In this document: in pieces, positions 25,988 through 33,203 of the stretch
Layout of the letters: each line of letters opens with the position of its first letter
How positions within the stretch are numbered: position 1 is the stretch's first letter
DNA from: DMER64 sp964542305
GTDB lineage: Bacteria > Bacteroidota > Bacteroidia > Bacteroidales > UBA932
DNA: 64,000 nucleotides
NCBI GenBank assembly: GCA_964542305.1
Contig: CAZITX010000004.1
Span: forward strand, 1-64,000
Direction: 5' to 3'
Notes under the pieces: model-generated
The model's input: only the letters and a program-made list of their open reading frames with translations
Database searches by the model: none
What the model was told of the DNA's origin: nothing
Program-made: the position numbers and the translations under genes

Positions 25988-26368
25988 ATGGACTTAAGAA
26001 AAGCAGCAGAGCAAGCATTTGCAGGAGAAAGTAAAAACTTTCCGGATTTTAAATCAGGGGATACCATAACGGTTACCTATAAGATAAAGGATGAGAACAA
26101 GGAACGTCTGCAAAAGTTCCGCGGAGTGTGCATTCAGCGTAAAGGTTCCGGAGTATCCGAAACGTTTACCGTTCGCAAGATTTCAAACGGAGTGGGAGTA
26201 GAGCGTATATTCCCTTATACGTCTCCTTTTATTGATTCCATTGAAGTAAACAAATACGGAAAAGTTCGCCGTGCCCGTATTTATTACCTCCGTAATCTGA
26301 CAGGTAAGAAAGCCCGTATTAAAGAAAGAAGGGTCAACCTGGACAAAACAGCTAAAGCTGAGGTATAG
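25988..26368 (+). CDS. rplS: 50S ribosomal protein L19
   Basis: A 126-residue ribosomal protein at the 30S-50S interface. The L19 core is clear: FKSGDTITVTYKI, RLQKFRGVCIQRKGSG, ETFTVRKISNGVGVERIFPYTSP, and GKVRRARIYYLRNLTGKKARI. Length is normal. tRNA-Arg follows 6 bp after the stop, so the tRNA is probably processed from the rplS transcript. Confidence 0.98.
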   Translation: MDLRKAAEQAFAGESKNFPDFKSGDTITVTYKIKDENKERLQKFRGVCIQRKGSGVSETFTVRKISNGVGVERIFPYTSPFIDSIEVNKYGKVRRARIYYLRNLTGKKARIKERRVNLDKTAKAEV

Positions 26369-26374
26369 TTTTCC

Positions 26375-26448
26375 GGCCCCGTAGCTCAACTGAATAGAGC
26401 ATTTGACTACGGATCAAAAGGTTACAGGTTTGAATCCTGTCGGGGTCA
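26375..26448 (+). tRNA. tRNA-Arg (ACG)
   Basis: A 74-nt cloverleaf. Acceptor GGCCCCG pairs with CGGGGTC (one G-U). D arm GCTC/GAGC. Anticodon stem TTTGA/TCAAA with loop CTACGGA, giving ACG, which reads CGU and, when A34 is converted to inosine, CGC and CGA. T arm ACAGG/CCTGT with loop TTTGAAT. The discriminator is A and CCA is not encoded. A strong hairpin with a T tract follows 7 nt later. Confidence 0.93.
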
Positions 26449-26455
26449 CTCATAC

Positions 26456-26495
26456 AGTGGTGCAGAATCTCTGGGATTCTGCACCACTTTTTTTT
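26456..26495 (+). terminator. rho-independent terminator after tRNA-Arg
   Basis: A perfect 14-bp stem (26456-26469 with 26475-26488), a 5-nt loop TCTGG, then eight T. Its inner sequence GCAGAATCTCTGGGATT matches 16 of 17 bases of the arm GCAGAATCTCTGAGATT found in the paired elements at 31.5, 33.1 and 37.2 kb. It also lies directly upstream of the umuD -7 element. Confidence 0.88.
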
Positions 26496-26496
26496 C

Positions 26497-26504
26497 TAAC
26501 TTTG
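26497..26504 (+). promoter_or_regulatory. -7 element of umuDC promoter, 5 nt before ATG
   Basis: TAACTTTG fits TAnnTTTG and ends 5 nt before the umuD start. The terminator hairpin occupies the region where -33 contacts would lie. I see no LexA-type box. Confidence 0.55.
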
Positions 26505-26509
26505 TTTCC

Positions 26510-26932
26510 ATGAAAAAGGTTGTAAAAATATACAAACCTACAGAAGAAGAAACGGAATTGCCGGTTGTAGACGGTGTCAAATGTGGATTCCCTTCTCCTG
26601 CGGAGGATTTCTCGGATATGCGATTGAACATAACCCGGGAGATCGTTAAAAATCCTGCTTCTACGTTTTATGCGCGCGTAAGTGGTAACAGCATGATCAA
26701 TGACGGGATAGGGGACGGGGATATTCTGGTTGTGGACAAATCGGTGGATCCATACGACGGTTGTATTGCCATATGTTACGTGGATGGTGAATTTACGTTA
26801 AAACGCGTGGAACGGCACAACGATCATTTAATGCTGATTCCGGCCAATAAAGCATATAAACCCATCCATATTACGGAAGACAATCATTTCACCATTTGGG
26901 GTGTGGTCCGTTATGTGATCAAAAAACTCTGA
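26510..26932 (+). CDS. umuD: UmuD-like autoproteolytic subunit of DNA polymerase V
   Basis: A 140-residue S24-family protein. Seen: the self-cleavage site Cys25-Gly26 in VKCGFPSPAED, the catalytic Ser61 in SGNSMI, and Lys98 in FTLKRV. There is no helix-turn-helix domain, so it is UmuD rather than LexA. RecA-stimulated cleavage would give UmuD', the accessory subunit of the translesion polymerase encoded by the next gene. Whether it is SOS-controlled here is not evident from the promoter. Confidence 0.94.
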   Translation: MKKVVKIYKPTEEETELPVVDGVKCGFPSPAEDFSDMRLNITREIVKNPASTFYARVSGNSMINDGIGDGDILVVDKSVDPYDGCIAICYVDGEFTLKRVERHNDHLMLIPANKAYKPIHITEDNHFTIWGVVRYVIKKL

Positions 26933-26934
26933 TT

Positions 26935-28200
26935 ATGTATGCACTGGCCGATTGTAATAATTTTTTCGTAAGTTGCGAAAGAGTGTTCAATCCGGGTTTG
27001 AACGGACGTCCGGTAATTGTCCTTTCCAACAACGACGGATGTGCTGTTTCGCGAAGCAACGAGGCCAAAGCGCTTGGTATAACAATGGGCGTTCCCCTTT
27101 TTAAGATCCGGGATATCGTTGAAAAATACAATGTAGCTGTTTTTTCATCCAATTTTGCCCTTTACGGGGACATGTCCGGGCGGATCCACCAGACTTTGCG
27201 TCAACTGGCACCGGCCATTGAAATTTATTCCATCGACGAAGCATTTCTGGACCTGAGGGGGCTGGAACAGACAGATCTGGATGCCTTTGCGAAAAAGGCC
27301 TCGGCAATGTGCTTTAAAAACACGGGAATACCGGTATCAGTGGGGGTTGCTCCCACCAAAACACTGGCCAAGATCGCCTCCAAATACTGCAAAAAGCGTC
27401 CGGAGCTGCAAGGCGGTTACTTTTTGCACCAAAAAGAGGATATCCGGGAAATCCTCAAAACGGTTCCTGTGGAAGATATTTGGGGTATCGGGAGAAGGTA
27501 TTCACAAAAACTGCATACTTACGGAGTACATACCGCAGCGGATTTTGTATCCCTGCCCCCGGAATGGGTGCAAAAACAAATGAGCATAAACGGGCTGCGC
27601 ACACAAAATGAACTGAAAGGAGAATCCTGTATAGATTTTCTGGGTATCGTGCCGCCAAAAAAGCAGATTTGCGTATCACGCAGTTTTGCCCGTGAAATGT
27701 ATGATACCGGAAAAATTTCAGAACAGGTATCGCTTTTTACGTCTATGGTATGTGAAAAGCTCCGGCGGCAAAAAAGTGCCTGTCACCAGGTCATTGTATT
27801 TCTGTTGACCAACCGTTTTAAAGAAGAATCTCCCCAGCAATACGAAAGCCGTATGTTTACGTTTCCTGTGGCCGCCTCAAGTACACTTGAGATTAACCGT
27901 GTTGTTCTTAAAGAATTGTCTTTCCTGTACAGGAAAGGGTACGGTTACAAGAAAGCAGGTGTCATTTTAACGGGGATTATACCGGAAGATGCGGTTCAAT
28001 TGAATTTGTACGATAATCTGGACAGGGTAAAACAATCCCGTCTGATGAAAGTGATGGATCAATTGAACGAAAGGATCGGTCACGGAACACTGGCTGTAGC
28101 TACAGAATCCCGCGAAGGGATTAAAATGAACCGGCAGCGGCTTTCTCCTCAATATACCACCAAATGGACTGACATTCCGGTTGTAAAATCGTCCCGTTAA
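26935..28200 (+). CDS. umuC: UmuC-like Y-family DNA polymerase V catalytic subunit
   Basis: A 421-residue error-prone polymerase. The N-terminus MYALADCNNFFVSCERVF supplies the first metal aspartate and the steric gate region. The second acidic motif is YSIDEAFLD, and SVGVAPTKTLAKIASKYCKK and a helix-hairpin-helix (VEDIWGIGRRYSQKL) follow. I start at 26935, 2 bp after the umuD stop. Together with umuD it forms a complete translesion operon. Confidence 0.95.
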   Translation: MYALADCNNFFVSCERVFNPGLNGRPVIVLSNNDGCAVSRSNEAKALGITMGVPLFKIRDIVEKYNVAVFSSNFALYGDMSGRIHQTLRQLAPAIEIYSIDEAFLDLRGLEQTDLDAFAKKASAMCFKNTGIPVSVGVAPTKTLAKIASKYCKKRPELQGGYFLHQKEDIREILKTVPVEDIWGIGRRYSQKLHTYGVHTAADFVSLPPEWVQKQMSINGLRTQNELKGESCIDFLGIVPPKKQICVSRSFAREMYDTGKISEQVSLFTSMVCEKLRRQKSACHQVIVFLLTNRFKEESPQQYESRMFTFPVAASSTLEINRVVLKELSFLYRKGYGYKKAGVILTGIIPEDAVQLNLYDNLDRVKQSRLMKVMDQLNERIGHGTLAVATESREGIKMNRQRLSPQYTTKWTDIPVVKSSR

Positions 28201-28243
28201 TTGCTTAATTCCGTGTTTTTTTTATCTTTACAAGGTCATATTA

Positions 28244-28251
28244 TAACTTTC
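28244..28251 (+). promoter_or_regulatory. candidate -7 element 3 nt before a lipoprotein ATG
   Basis: TAACTTTC differs from TAnnTTTG at the last base only and ends 3 nt before the ATG at 28255. A second candidate, TATCTTTA at 28223-28230, would give a short leader. The sequence alone does not decide between them. Confidence 0.35.
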
Positions 28252-28254
28252 GCT

Positions 28255-29001
28255 ATGAGATGGTTACTAGCTGGTTTGCTGCTCCTCTCAATTTCAGGCT
28301 GTAAAAACGAGATTAAAGAAGAATTGCTCTATGGAACCTGGGTTATGGAAAGTGTTGACGGGCAGGATATTCATACAAACGATTTTTTTGTACTGCGGTT
28401 TGACCCGGACGGAACTGAAATGCACGCTTCTCCTTTATATGTAGATTCAGTTAATGTACGTTGGTTTCAAGGCGAAGATTATACTTTTAAATTTCTTTCG
28501 GATACTAAAAGATCAATCAGAATTACCGGGACATCCCCATTGGGCATTCCCTTAGATTTGAACCTGAACATTTTAAAACTTACCCGGGATAAACTGGTTT
28601 ATTTTTATGCCGAGCCGTATTTTGCCGGAGTTTATATCTCTGATAACAGGCCAATAACATTGCGTAAACCCAAAGAAGATTATTCACAAGCAATTCTTGG
28701 AACCTGGGAATATGAAATGGAAGGGAAGAGGTTCCGGATGGAGTTTATTGACGGAGAAATGTATAATTTCCATGTGTTTGACGGCCGGTCCTGGACAGTG
28801 ACACCCAATTCACCGCACCGTTATTATTTGTACGGGGATTTTTTGGTGGGTCATGCCATCAAAGAATGGAACGGGATAAAAAGATATCACAAGCACCATC
28901 ACGACAATTGGCATCTGACAATCAAAGGGCATAAAATGTACATGACCGCGTACAGGGGTCTGGATAATGTCCAACTAAAAATCATAGCCCGGAAACAGTA
29001 A
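28255..29001 (+). CDS. lipocalin-like lipoprotein with two repeated halves
   Basis: A 248-residue predicted lipoprotein (signal MRWLLAGLLLLSISGC). The mature part shows the same opening twice, LLYGTWVMESVDGQ near residue 24 and ILGTWEYEMEGKRF near residue 147, each followed by beta-strand sequence. This is typical of lipocalin-like domains in Bacteroidota lipoproteins. Ligand and partner are unknown. I start at 28255; a TTG at 28201 is in frame, but the residues it would add do not form a signal peptide. It stands alone between umuC and blaI. Confidence 0.7.
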   Translation: MRWLLAGLLLLSISGCKNEIKEELLYGTWVMESVDGQDIHTNDFFVLRFDPDGTEMHASPLYVDSVNVRWFQGEDYTFKFLSDTKRSIRITGTSPLGIPLDLNLNILKLTRDKLVYFYAEPYFAGVYISDNRPITLRKPKEDYSQAILGTWEYEMEGKRFRMEFIDGEMYNFHVFDGRSWTVTPNSPHRYYLYGDFLVGHAIKEWNGIKRYHKHHHDNWHLTIKGHKMYMTAYRGLDNVQLKIIARKQ

Positions 29002-29012
29002 TTTTTTCAATT

Positions 29013-29076
29013 AACTATATAAAATAGTTGTATAACTAAAAAATATAGTTATATTAGCGGTGTAAATAATTATACA
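29013..29076. promoter_or_regulatory. operator array upstream of blaI-like gene
   Basis: Four alternating half-sites AACTA (29014), TAGTT (29025), AACTA (29034) and TAGTT (29046) make overlapping dyads, including AACTAT/ATAGTT (29013-29029) and TATAACTA/TAGTTATA (29031-29053). A third dyad, TGTA/TACA (29061-29076), ends 2 nt before the ATG. BlaI/MecI repressors bind TACA/TGTA dyads, so autoregulation of this operon is the natural reading. Confidence 0.6.
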
Positions 29077-29078
29077 CC

Positions 29079-29438
29079 ATGAAACTTACTGCAAAAGAAG
29101 AAGAGGTAATGACCTTTTTTTGGGACAGGGGGCCCCTGTTCGTACGGGAACTTTTGGACTTCTACCCTGAACCCAGGCCGCATTTCAATACACTGTCAAC
29201 CATAGTACGGGGACTGGAGGAAAAAGATTTTTTGAACCACAATGCCTTTGGTAATACACACCAGTACTATCCCGTAGTTAGTCGTGAAGACTTTCGTAAA
29301 TCAACACTTAAAGGGGTCATTCGTAAGTATTACAGCAGTTCTGCTTTCAGTGCGGTTTCTTCACTTATTGAGGAAGAGGCTATCTCCCTGGACGAACTGA
29401 AAAAACTCATATCGGAAGTGGAGCAAAAAAACAATTGA
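29079..29438 (+). CDS. BlaI/MecI-family transcriptional repressor
   Basis: A 119-residue winged-helix repressor: MKLTAKEEEVMTFFWDRGPLFVRELLDF for the first helices, then FNTLSTIVRGLEEKDFLNH for the recognition helix and wing, then a C-terminal dimerisation helix. It should bind the dyads directly upstream and be inactivated by proteolysis when the partner sensor is triggered. The BlaR1-like gene starts 2 bp after the stop (ATG 29441). No beta-lactamase lies nearby, so antibiotic sensing is not implied. Confidence 0.92.
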   Translation: MKLTAKEEEVMTFFWDRGPLFVRELLDFYPEPRPHFNTLSTIVRGLEEKDFLNHNAFGNTHQYYPVVSREDFRKSTLKGVIRKYYSSSAFSAVSSLIEEEAISLDELKKLISEVEQKNN

Positions 29439-29440
29439 TC

Positions 29441-31453
29441 ATGGGTGCTTTTGTTACATATTTGTTGAAAGCCGGAATTTTCCTGCTGTTCTTTTACCTG
29501 TTCAACCGTCTGTTACTGGCCAAAGAAACGTTTCACAGGTTTAACAGGATTGTATGGTTACTGATCATCCCGCTTTCCCTGTTGCTTCCTTTCTGCGTTT
29601 TGGAATCCTTGGATCCCCTTGCCTGGTTTGGGCCAAAGGAACAGCAAGGGCAGATGCTCATACTGCCGGAAGGGATGACTGCTACCGTAATGGATCCCTC
29701 TGACGGATCTTTTGCTATGGCACGTATGGTACAATGGATCCTTCTGATCTATTTCGCCGGCATGTTTGTCTGTATCCTTTTCTTTATCGTTTCTTACATT
29801 AAGCTGACTGCCGTATTGTGGAAAAACAGAAACAACGGAAAAGAAATCGCATTTGAAGAACTGCTGGACGAATGCAAGCAACTGGCCGGAGTAAGGAAAA
29901 AAGTTAAGCTGCTGGTCCATAATCAGGAGACAGCCCCGTTTAGCTGGATGCGCTACATTGTCGTTTCTGAAAACGACATGACAGAAGACGGGCGGGATAT
30001 CCTTATCCACGAATTATCGCATATTCGCATGGGCCATTCACGGGACCTGATCTTAACAGACCTGCTCATTCTTTTTCAATGGTTCAATCCCGCAGCGTGG
30101 CTCATGAAACAATCCATTCAGCAGGTACATGAATTTCAGGCCGACGATGCAGTCCTTAAAGCAGGCATTAATGCAAAACAATACCAATTATTATTAATAA
30201 AGAAAGCTGTTGGCACAAGACGCTACTCCATGGTCAACAGCTTTAATCACAGTAAACTCAAAAAAAGAATCACCATGATGTGGAAAAAGAAATCAAGCAA
30301 ATGGGCGTTTGCAAAGTGCATGTACGCTCTGCCTCTCGCATTCATTGCCATTACGGCATTTGCAACACCTGAAATCTCCGGCAGGTTGTCAGAGATATCC
30401 TCTGTCAAAGATATAAAAATTTCTTTGCAACAGAACATGACACCCCAGGATCCTCCGCCCCCTCCGCCTCCTTCGCCCCCTTCGCCTCCGGCAGCCGTTC
30501 CCGTTTCGCCCGATGCCATTCCCCTTCCCCAGGGCGGGCAGGATACGCTGGTTCCGCTGGCCATACTTGACACCAAACCTTTGTTCGCTAACGGGCAAGG
30601 GGAAGAAGCATTTACCCGCTGGGTGTTTGAACATGTTAAATATCCCGAGGAAGCCAAAAACAAAGGCATTCAGGGTACGGTGGTAGCCTCTTTAGTGGTG
30701 AACAGTGAAGGAGAAGTAACAAACATCAAAATTGTGAGGGGAGTACATCCATTGCTGGACGCAGAAACCATCCGGGTACTGGAATCTGCCCCAAAATGGG
30801 AACGCCCCGGGATATCAAAAGGGAAAAAAGTCAGTGTGAATTACAACTTTCCTCTAAAGTTTGGACTAAGGGGAAAAGTGGATGATACTCAGGTTAAACA
30901 GTCAACCGATCCCAAAGACCTCGGATTGGAACCTGCCATCTTCGTTGACGGGAAAGGGGAAGAGGCTTTCCAGATATGGGTAATGAAGCACGTCACCTAC
31001 CCTGAAGAAGCTCGTAAAGAAAAGTCGGCAGGTACTGTCATTGCATCTTTTACTGTTTCAGAAGACGGGAGCATATCCGACATCAAGATCCTCAGAGGAG
31101 TTTCTCCAAGCCTGGACAAAGAAGTGATCCGTGTATTGACCGATTCGCCCAAATGGGAAAAAGCTGCTGTGGCAGAAGGGAAAAAGGTTCGTGTAAACTA
31201 TACCATACCCGTGAAATTTGAGCCGGGGGATAATGCAGCCAAAGCAGGAAAGGAACTGTCCACGATTGTAGTTAAATCAAAAGAAATTCCTGGTGAAAAT
31301 GTTCTGTATGTAATGGATGGCAAAGAATATGATAAACTGCCGGACATCGCTCCCGACGACATTGAAAGCATAGAAGTATTGAAAGGAGAAAAAGCCATAG
31401 AAAAATACGGTAAAAAAGCCCAAAACGGGGTGATCGTTATTGAGCGGAAGTAA
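29441..31453 (+). CDS. BlaR1-like M56 membrane metallopeptidase with TonB-C domains
   Basis: A 670-residue inner membrane protein. The N-terminal part has four predicted helices and the M56 zinc motif HELSH at residues 190-194, followed by QVHEFQADDAVL. Instead of a penicillin-binding sensor, the outer part has a proline-rich linker (PPPPPPPSPPSPP) and two TonB-C-like repeats (HVKYPEEAKNKG and HVTYPEEARKEK, each ending in a YNFPLKF or YTIPVKF strand). A C-terminal segment resembles a TonB receptor plug (IEVLKGEKAIEKYG). It probably senses an envelope state and cuts the repressor. Confidence 0.9.
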   Translation: MGAFVTYLLKAGIFLLFFYLFNRLLLAKETFHRFNRIVWLLIIPLSLLLPFCVLESLDPLAWFGPKEQQGQMLILPEGMTATVMDPSDGSFAMARMVQWILLIYFAGMFVCILFFIVSYIKLTAVLWKNRNNGKEIAFEELLDECKQLAGVRKKVKLLVHNQETAPFSWMRYIVVSENDMTEDGRDILIHELSHIRMGHSRDLILTDLLILFQWFNPAAWLMKQSIQQVHEFQADDAVLKAGINAKQYQLLLIKKAVGTRRYSMVNSFNHSKLKKRITMMWKKKSSKWAFAKCMYALPLAFIAITAFATPEISGRLSEISSVKDIKISLQQNMTPQDPPPPPPPSPPSPPAAVPVSPDAIPLPQGGQDTLVPLAILDTKPLFANGQGEEAFTRWVFEHVKYPEEAKNKGIQGTVVASLVVNSEGEVTNIKIVRGVHPLLDAETIRVLESAPKWERPGISKGKKVSVNYNFPLKFGLRGKVDDTQVKQSTDPKDLGLEPAIFVDGKGEEAFQIWVMKHVTYPEEARKEKSAGTVIASFTVSEDGSISDIKILRGVSPSLDKEVIRVLTDSPKWEKAAVAEGKKVRVNYTIPVKFEPGDNAAKAGKELSTIVVKSKEIPGENVLYVMDGKEYDKLPDIAPDDIESIEVLKGEKAIEKYGKKAQNGVIVIERK

Positions 31454-31565
31454 AAATCTCAGAGATTCTGCGCAAGTCCCGCCGGTTAAAAATTGCAAGA
31501 TCTTCACATTCAGGGTCTTGCATTTTTATTGGAATGTTGTTGCGCAGAATCTCTGAGATTTTTAC
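31450..31565. repeat. paired-arm intergenic element A (inverted repeats around a 64-nt centre)
   Basis: Arms at 31450-31475 and 31540-31565 are perfect 26-bp inverted repeats. Each holds the palindrome AATCTCAGAGATT at its outer side and CTGCGCAA at its inner side. The centre (31476-31539) is 64 nt and contains a weak hairpin TGCAAGA/TCTTGCA with a T tract. The left arm covers the TAA of the M56 gene. The right arm forms the spacer of the deformylase promoter. Confidence 0.9.
31494..31527 (+). terminator. weak terminator inside the centre of element A
   Basis: TGCAAGA (31494-31500) pairs with TCTTGCA (31516-31522), followed by five T. The 7-bp stem and 15-nt loop make it weak. It would end the blaI/M56 transcript between the arms of element A. 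Confidence 0.4.
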
Positions 31566-31570
31566 CTTTG
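31540..31570 (+). promoter_or_regulatory. promoter of exported deformylase gene, built on arm of element A
   Basis: TTG at 31540-31542, 20 nt of arm sequence, then TACCTTTG at 31563-31570, ending 3 nt before the ATG. The palindrome lies wholly between the -33 and -7 elements, where a bound protein would block polymerase. A leaderless message is predicted. Confidence 0.6.
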
Positions 31571-31573
31571 ACC

Positions 31574-32146
31574 ATGCAAAAAACACTCCTGTCTTTTTTA
31601 TTATTGCTGGCCGTTGCCTGCAGCAATTTTTCTTCCATAGAGAAGCACCGTATAGGCAAACCCGGTGACTCGGAAAAGATCATGGCGCTTTTTACCAACC
31701 AGGTGCCGGAAGAGTTGCGGTTTCTGCATTTGAATGCCGGTCCCCTGAATCGCAGGGATATGAAAACAAAGGCCTATGCCACGTTAAAAGCACGTATGCT
31801 GGCAACCGTCCGGGATACTGCCAACACCGGGGTGGGGATTGCCGCCCCTCAGGTGGGTATCAGCAAGCAATTGATTGCTGTACAACGTTTGGATAAGGAA
31901 GGGGAACCTTTTGAATTCTATGTCAACCCTGTAATTGAAAAGTATAGTGAAGAAAAAAAGTGGGGATGGGAAGGTTGCCTTTCGGTTCCCGGGGAAAGGG
32001 ATACGGTCTTGCGTTCCACACAGGTGGTGATTGCCTATAGAGATCAGGATTCCTGGCAAATCGTTCGCGACACGGTATCAGGCTTTACGGCGGTTATTTT
32101 TCAGCACGAGATTGATCACCTGAACGGGAAGCTTTATATTGATTGA
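31574..32146 (+). CDS. peptide deformylase homologue with lipoprotein signal
   Basis: A 190-residue protein with all three deformylase motifs: GVGIAAPQ at 86-93, EGCLS at 133-137 and HEIDH at 178-182. Cytosolic deformylase removes the formyl group from nascent chains. This one begins with an apparent signal MQKTLLSFLLLLAVAC, a lipobox with Cys16, so it should be exported and lipidated. I start at 31574, supported by the -7 box 3 nt upstream; residues further upstream would be read from the repeat arm. It converges on the 2-hydroxyacid dehydrogenase gene with a 53-bp overlap. Confidence 0.88.
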   Translation: MQKTLLSFLLLLAVACSNFSSIEKHRIGKPGDSEKIMALFTNQVPEELRFLHLNAGPLNRRDMKTKAYATLKARMLATVRDTANTGVGIAAPQVGISKQLIAVQRLDKEGEPFEFYVNPVIEKYSEEKKWGWEGCLSVPGERDTVLRSTQVVIAYRDQDSWQIVRDTVSGFTAVIFQHEIDHLNGKLYID

Positions 32147-33065
32147 TGTTGTCCACCATCATGGCTACCAGACGCTTGCGTGCTTCAATAGAGGCCCATC
32201 CAATGTGCGGTGTCAGGAAAAGCTTGGAACGGTCTTTAACCCGGTAATAACAATGATTTGCAGGAAGCGGCTCGGCACTGAACACATCCATGCCTGCCCC
32301 GGCCAGCCGGTTTTCGTTCAGCGCATGGGCCAGCGCGCATTCGTCCACAATGGCACCCCGTCCCATGTTGAAGATGTATGCCGAGTTTTTCATCATGTCC
32401 AACTCGGCTTTGCCAATCAATCCGCGCGTCTTTGCATTGAGGGGGGAATGGATGGTCACCACATCCGAGGTGCGCAGCAGCTCAACCAGTTCCACCCGCC
32501 GGTATTGCCCGCCGGTACGGTCTTTCCCCGAGGAAGAATAATATACCACGTCCATACCGAATGCCGAGGCGATGCCTGCCACCTTCTGCCCGATGGCGCC
32601 CATCCCGATGATTCCCATGCGCTTGCCATGGAGTTCGTGGAAATACCGCCCCCCGAAGTGTGTGGGGAGTCCGCTTTCCGCATATGCCTGTGAATGGGCA
32701 AACTGGTTGAAATACGGACCCTGTTGTACACAGGAAAGGATATGCAAAAAAGTAGTCTGCGCCACGCTGTCTGTGGAATACCCGGCTACGTTCATCACTG
32801 TGATCCCTGCCTTGGCCGCAAATTCCAGGTCTATGATATCCATCCCGGTGGCCGCCACACAGATCAATTTCAGCTCTTTGGCCGCCTCCATATGTTCCCG
32901 TGAGATCTTTACCTTGTTGACCAACACGATGTCGGCTTCTGCAATGCGGGGAATCACCTCTTGCGGCAGGGTATTGTGATATACAGTTAATGCTCCAAAC
33001 TGTTCAAAGGGGCTCAGATCAATGTCATCCCCCATGGTTGCTGCGTCAAGGAATACCAATTTCAT
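32094..33065 (-). CDS. D-2-hydroxyacid dehydrogenase, NAD-dependent
   Basis: A 323-residue enzyme of the D-isomer-specific family (glycerate dehydrogenase, hydroxypyruvate reductase and relatives). Seen: the NAD site GIIGMGAIGQKVA, the substrate arginine in NMGRGAIVDE, and the catalytic histidine in LTPHIGWAS. Substrate cannot be fixed; hydroxypyruvate, glyoxylate and other 2-oxo acids are candidates. I start at 33065 (MKLVFLDAAT), with TACCTTTG ending 4 nt upstream. The longer frame runs into the repeat arm. The last 17 residues or so are encoded opposite the deformylase HEIDH region. Confidence 0.9.
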   Translation of the reverse strand: MKLVFLDAATMGDDIDLSPFEQFGALTVYHNTLPQEVIPRIAEADIVLVNKVKISREHMEAAKELKLICVAATGMDIIDLEFAAKAGITVMNVAGYSTDSVAQTTFLHILSCVQQGPYFNQFAHSQAYAESGLPTHFGGRYFHELHGKRMGIIGMGAIGQKVAGIASAFGMDVVYYSSSGKDRTGGQYRRVELVELLRTSDVVTIHSPLNAKTRGLIGKAELDMMKNSAYIFNMGRGAIVDECALAHALNENRLAGAGMDVFSAEPLPANHCYYRVKDRSKLFLTPHIGWASIEARKRLVAMMVDNINQYKASRSGDQSRAEK

Positions 33066-33069
33066 GCAG

Positions 33070-33102
33070 CAAAGGTAGGGGAATCTCAGAGATTCTGCGC
33101 AA
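33070..33102 (-). promoter_or_regulatory. promoter of 2-hydroxyacid dehydrogenase gene, on left arm of element B
   Basis: Minus strand: TTG (33100-33102), 22 nt of arm, then TACCTTTG (33070-33077), 4 nt before the ATG. Same layout as the deformylase promoter, but with CCCC between palindrome and -7 box. Confidence 0.55.
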
Positions 33103-33191
33103 GAATTCCAAACCATAAATTCCAATATACTATTACACAGCTTGTTACAATTTTTAATAAACCCAAGTTGCGCAGAATCTCTGAGATTCCC
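33079..33191. repeat. paired-arm intergenic element B (65-nt centre)
   Basis: Perfect 24-bp inverted arms at 33079-33102 and 33168-33191, with the same 21-nt core as element A but GGG/CCC on the outer side where A has AAA/TTT. Pairing is therefore kept while the bases differ. The AT-rich centre (33103-33167, 65 nt) shares no extended sequence with that of A. The element fills the gap between two divergent genes. Confidence 0.9.
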
Positions 33192-33198
33192 TAAATTG
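33168..33198 (+). promoter_or_regulatory. possible carboxylesterase promoter, on right arm of element B
   Basis: TTG (33168-33170), 21 nt, then TAAATTG (33192-33198), 5 nt before the ATG. The -7 element is imperfect, so this is weaker evidence than the other arms. Confidence 0.4.
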
Positions 33199-33203
33199 CA
33201 GCC

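Noticed and set aside
26456..26509. SOS (LexA) box upstream of umuDC
   Set aside because: The palindrome there is the tRNA terminator stem followed by a T tract, not a recognisable LexA site.
29079..31453. Beta-lactam resistance operon
   Set aside because: The regulator pair resembles BlaI/BlaR1, but there is no beta-lactamase or penicillin-binding domain, and the sensor part consists of TonB-C domains.
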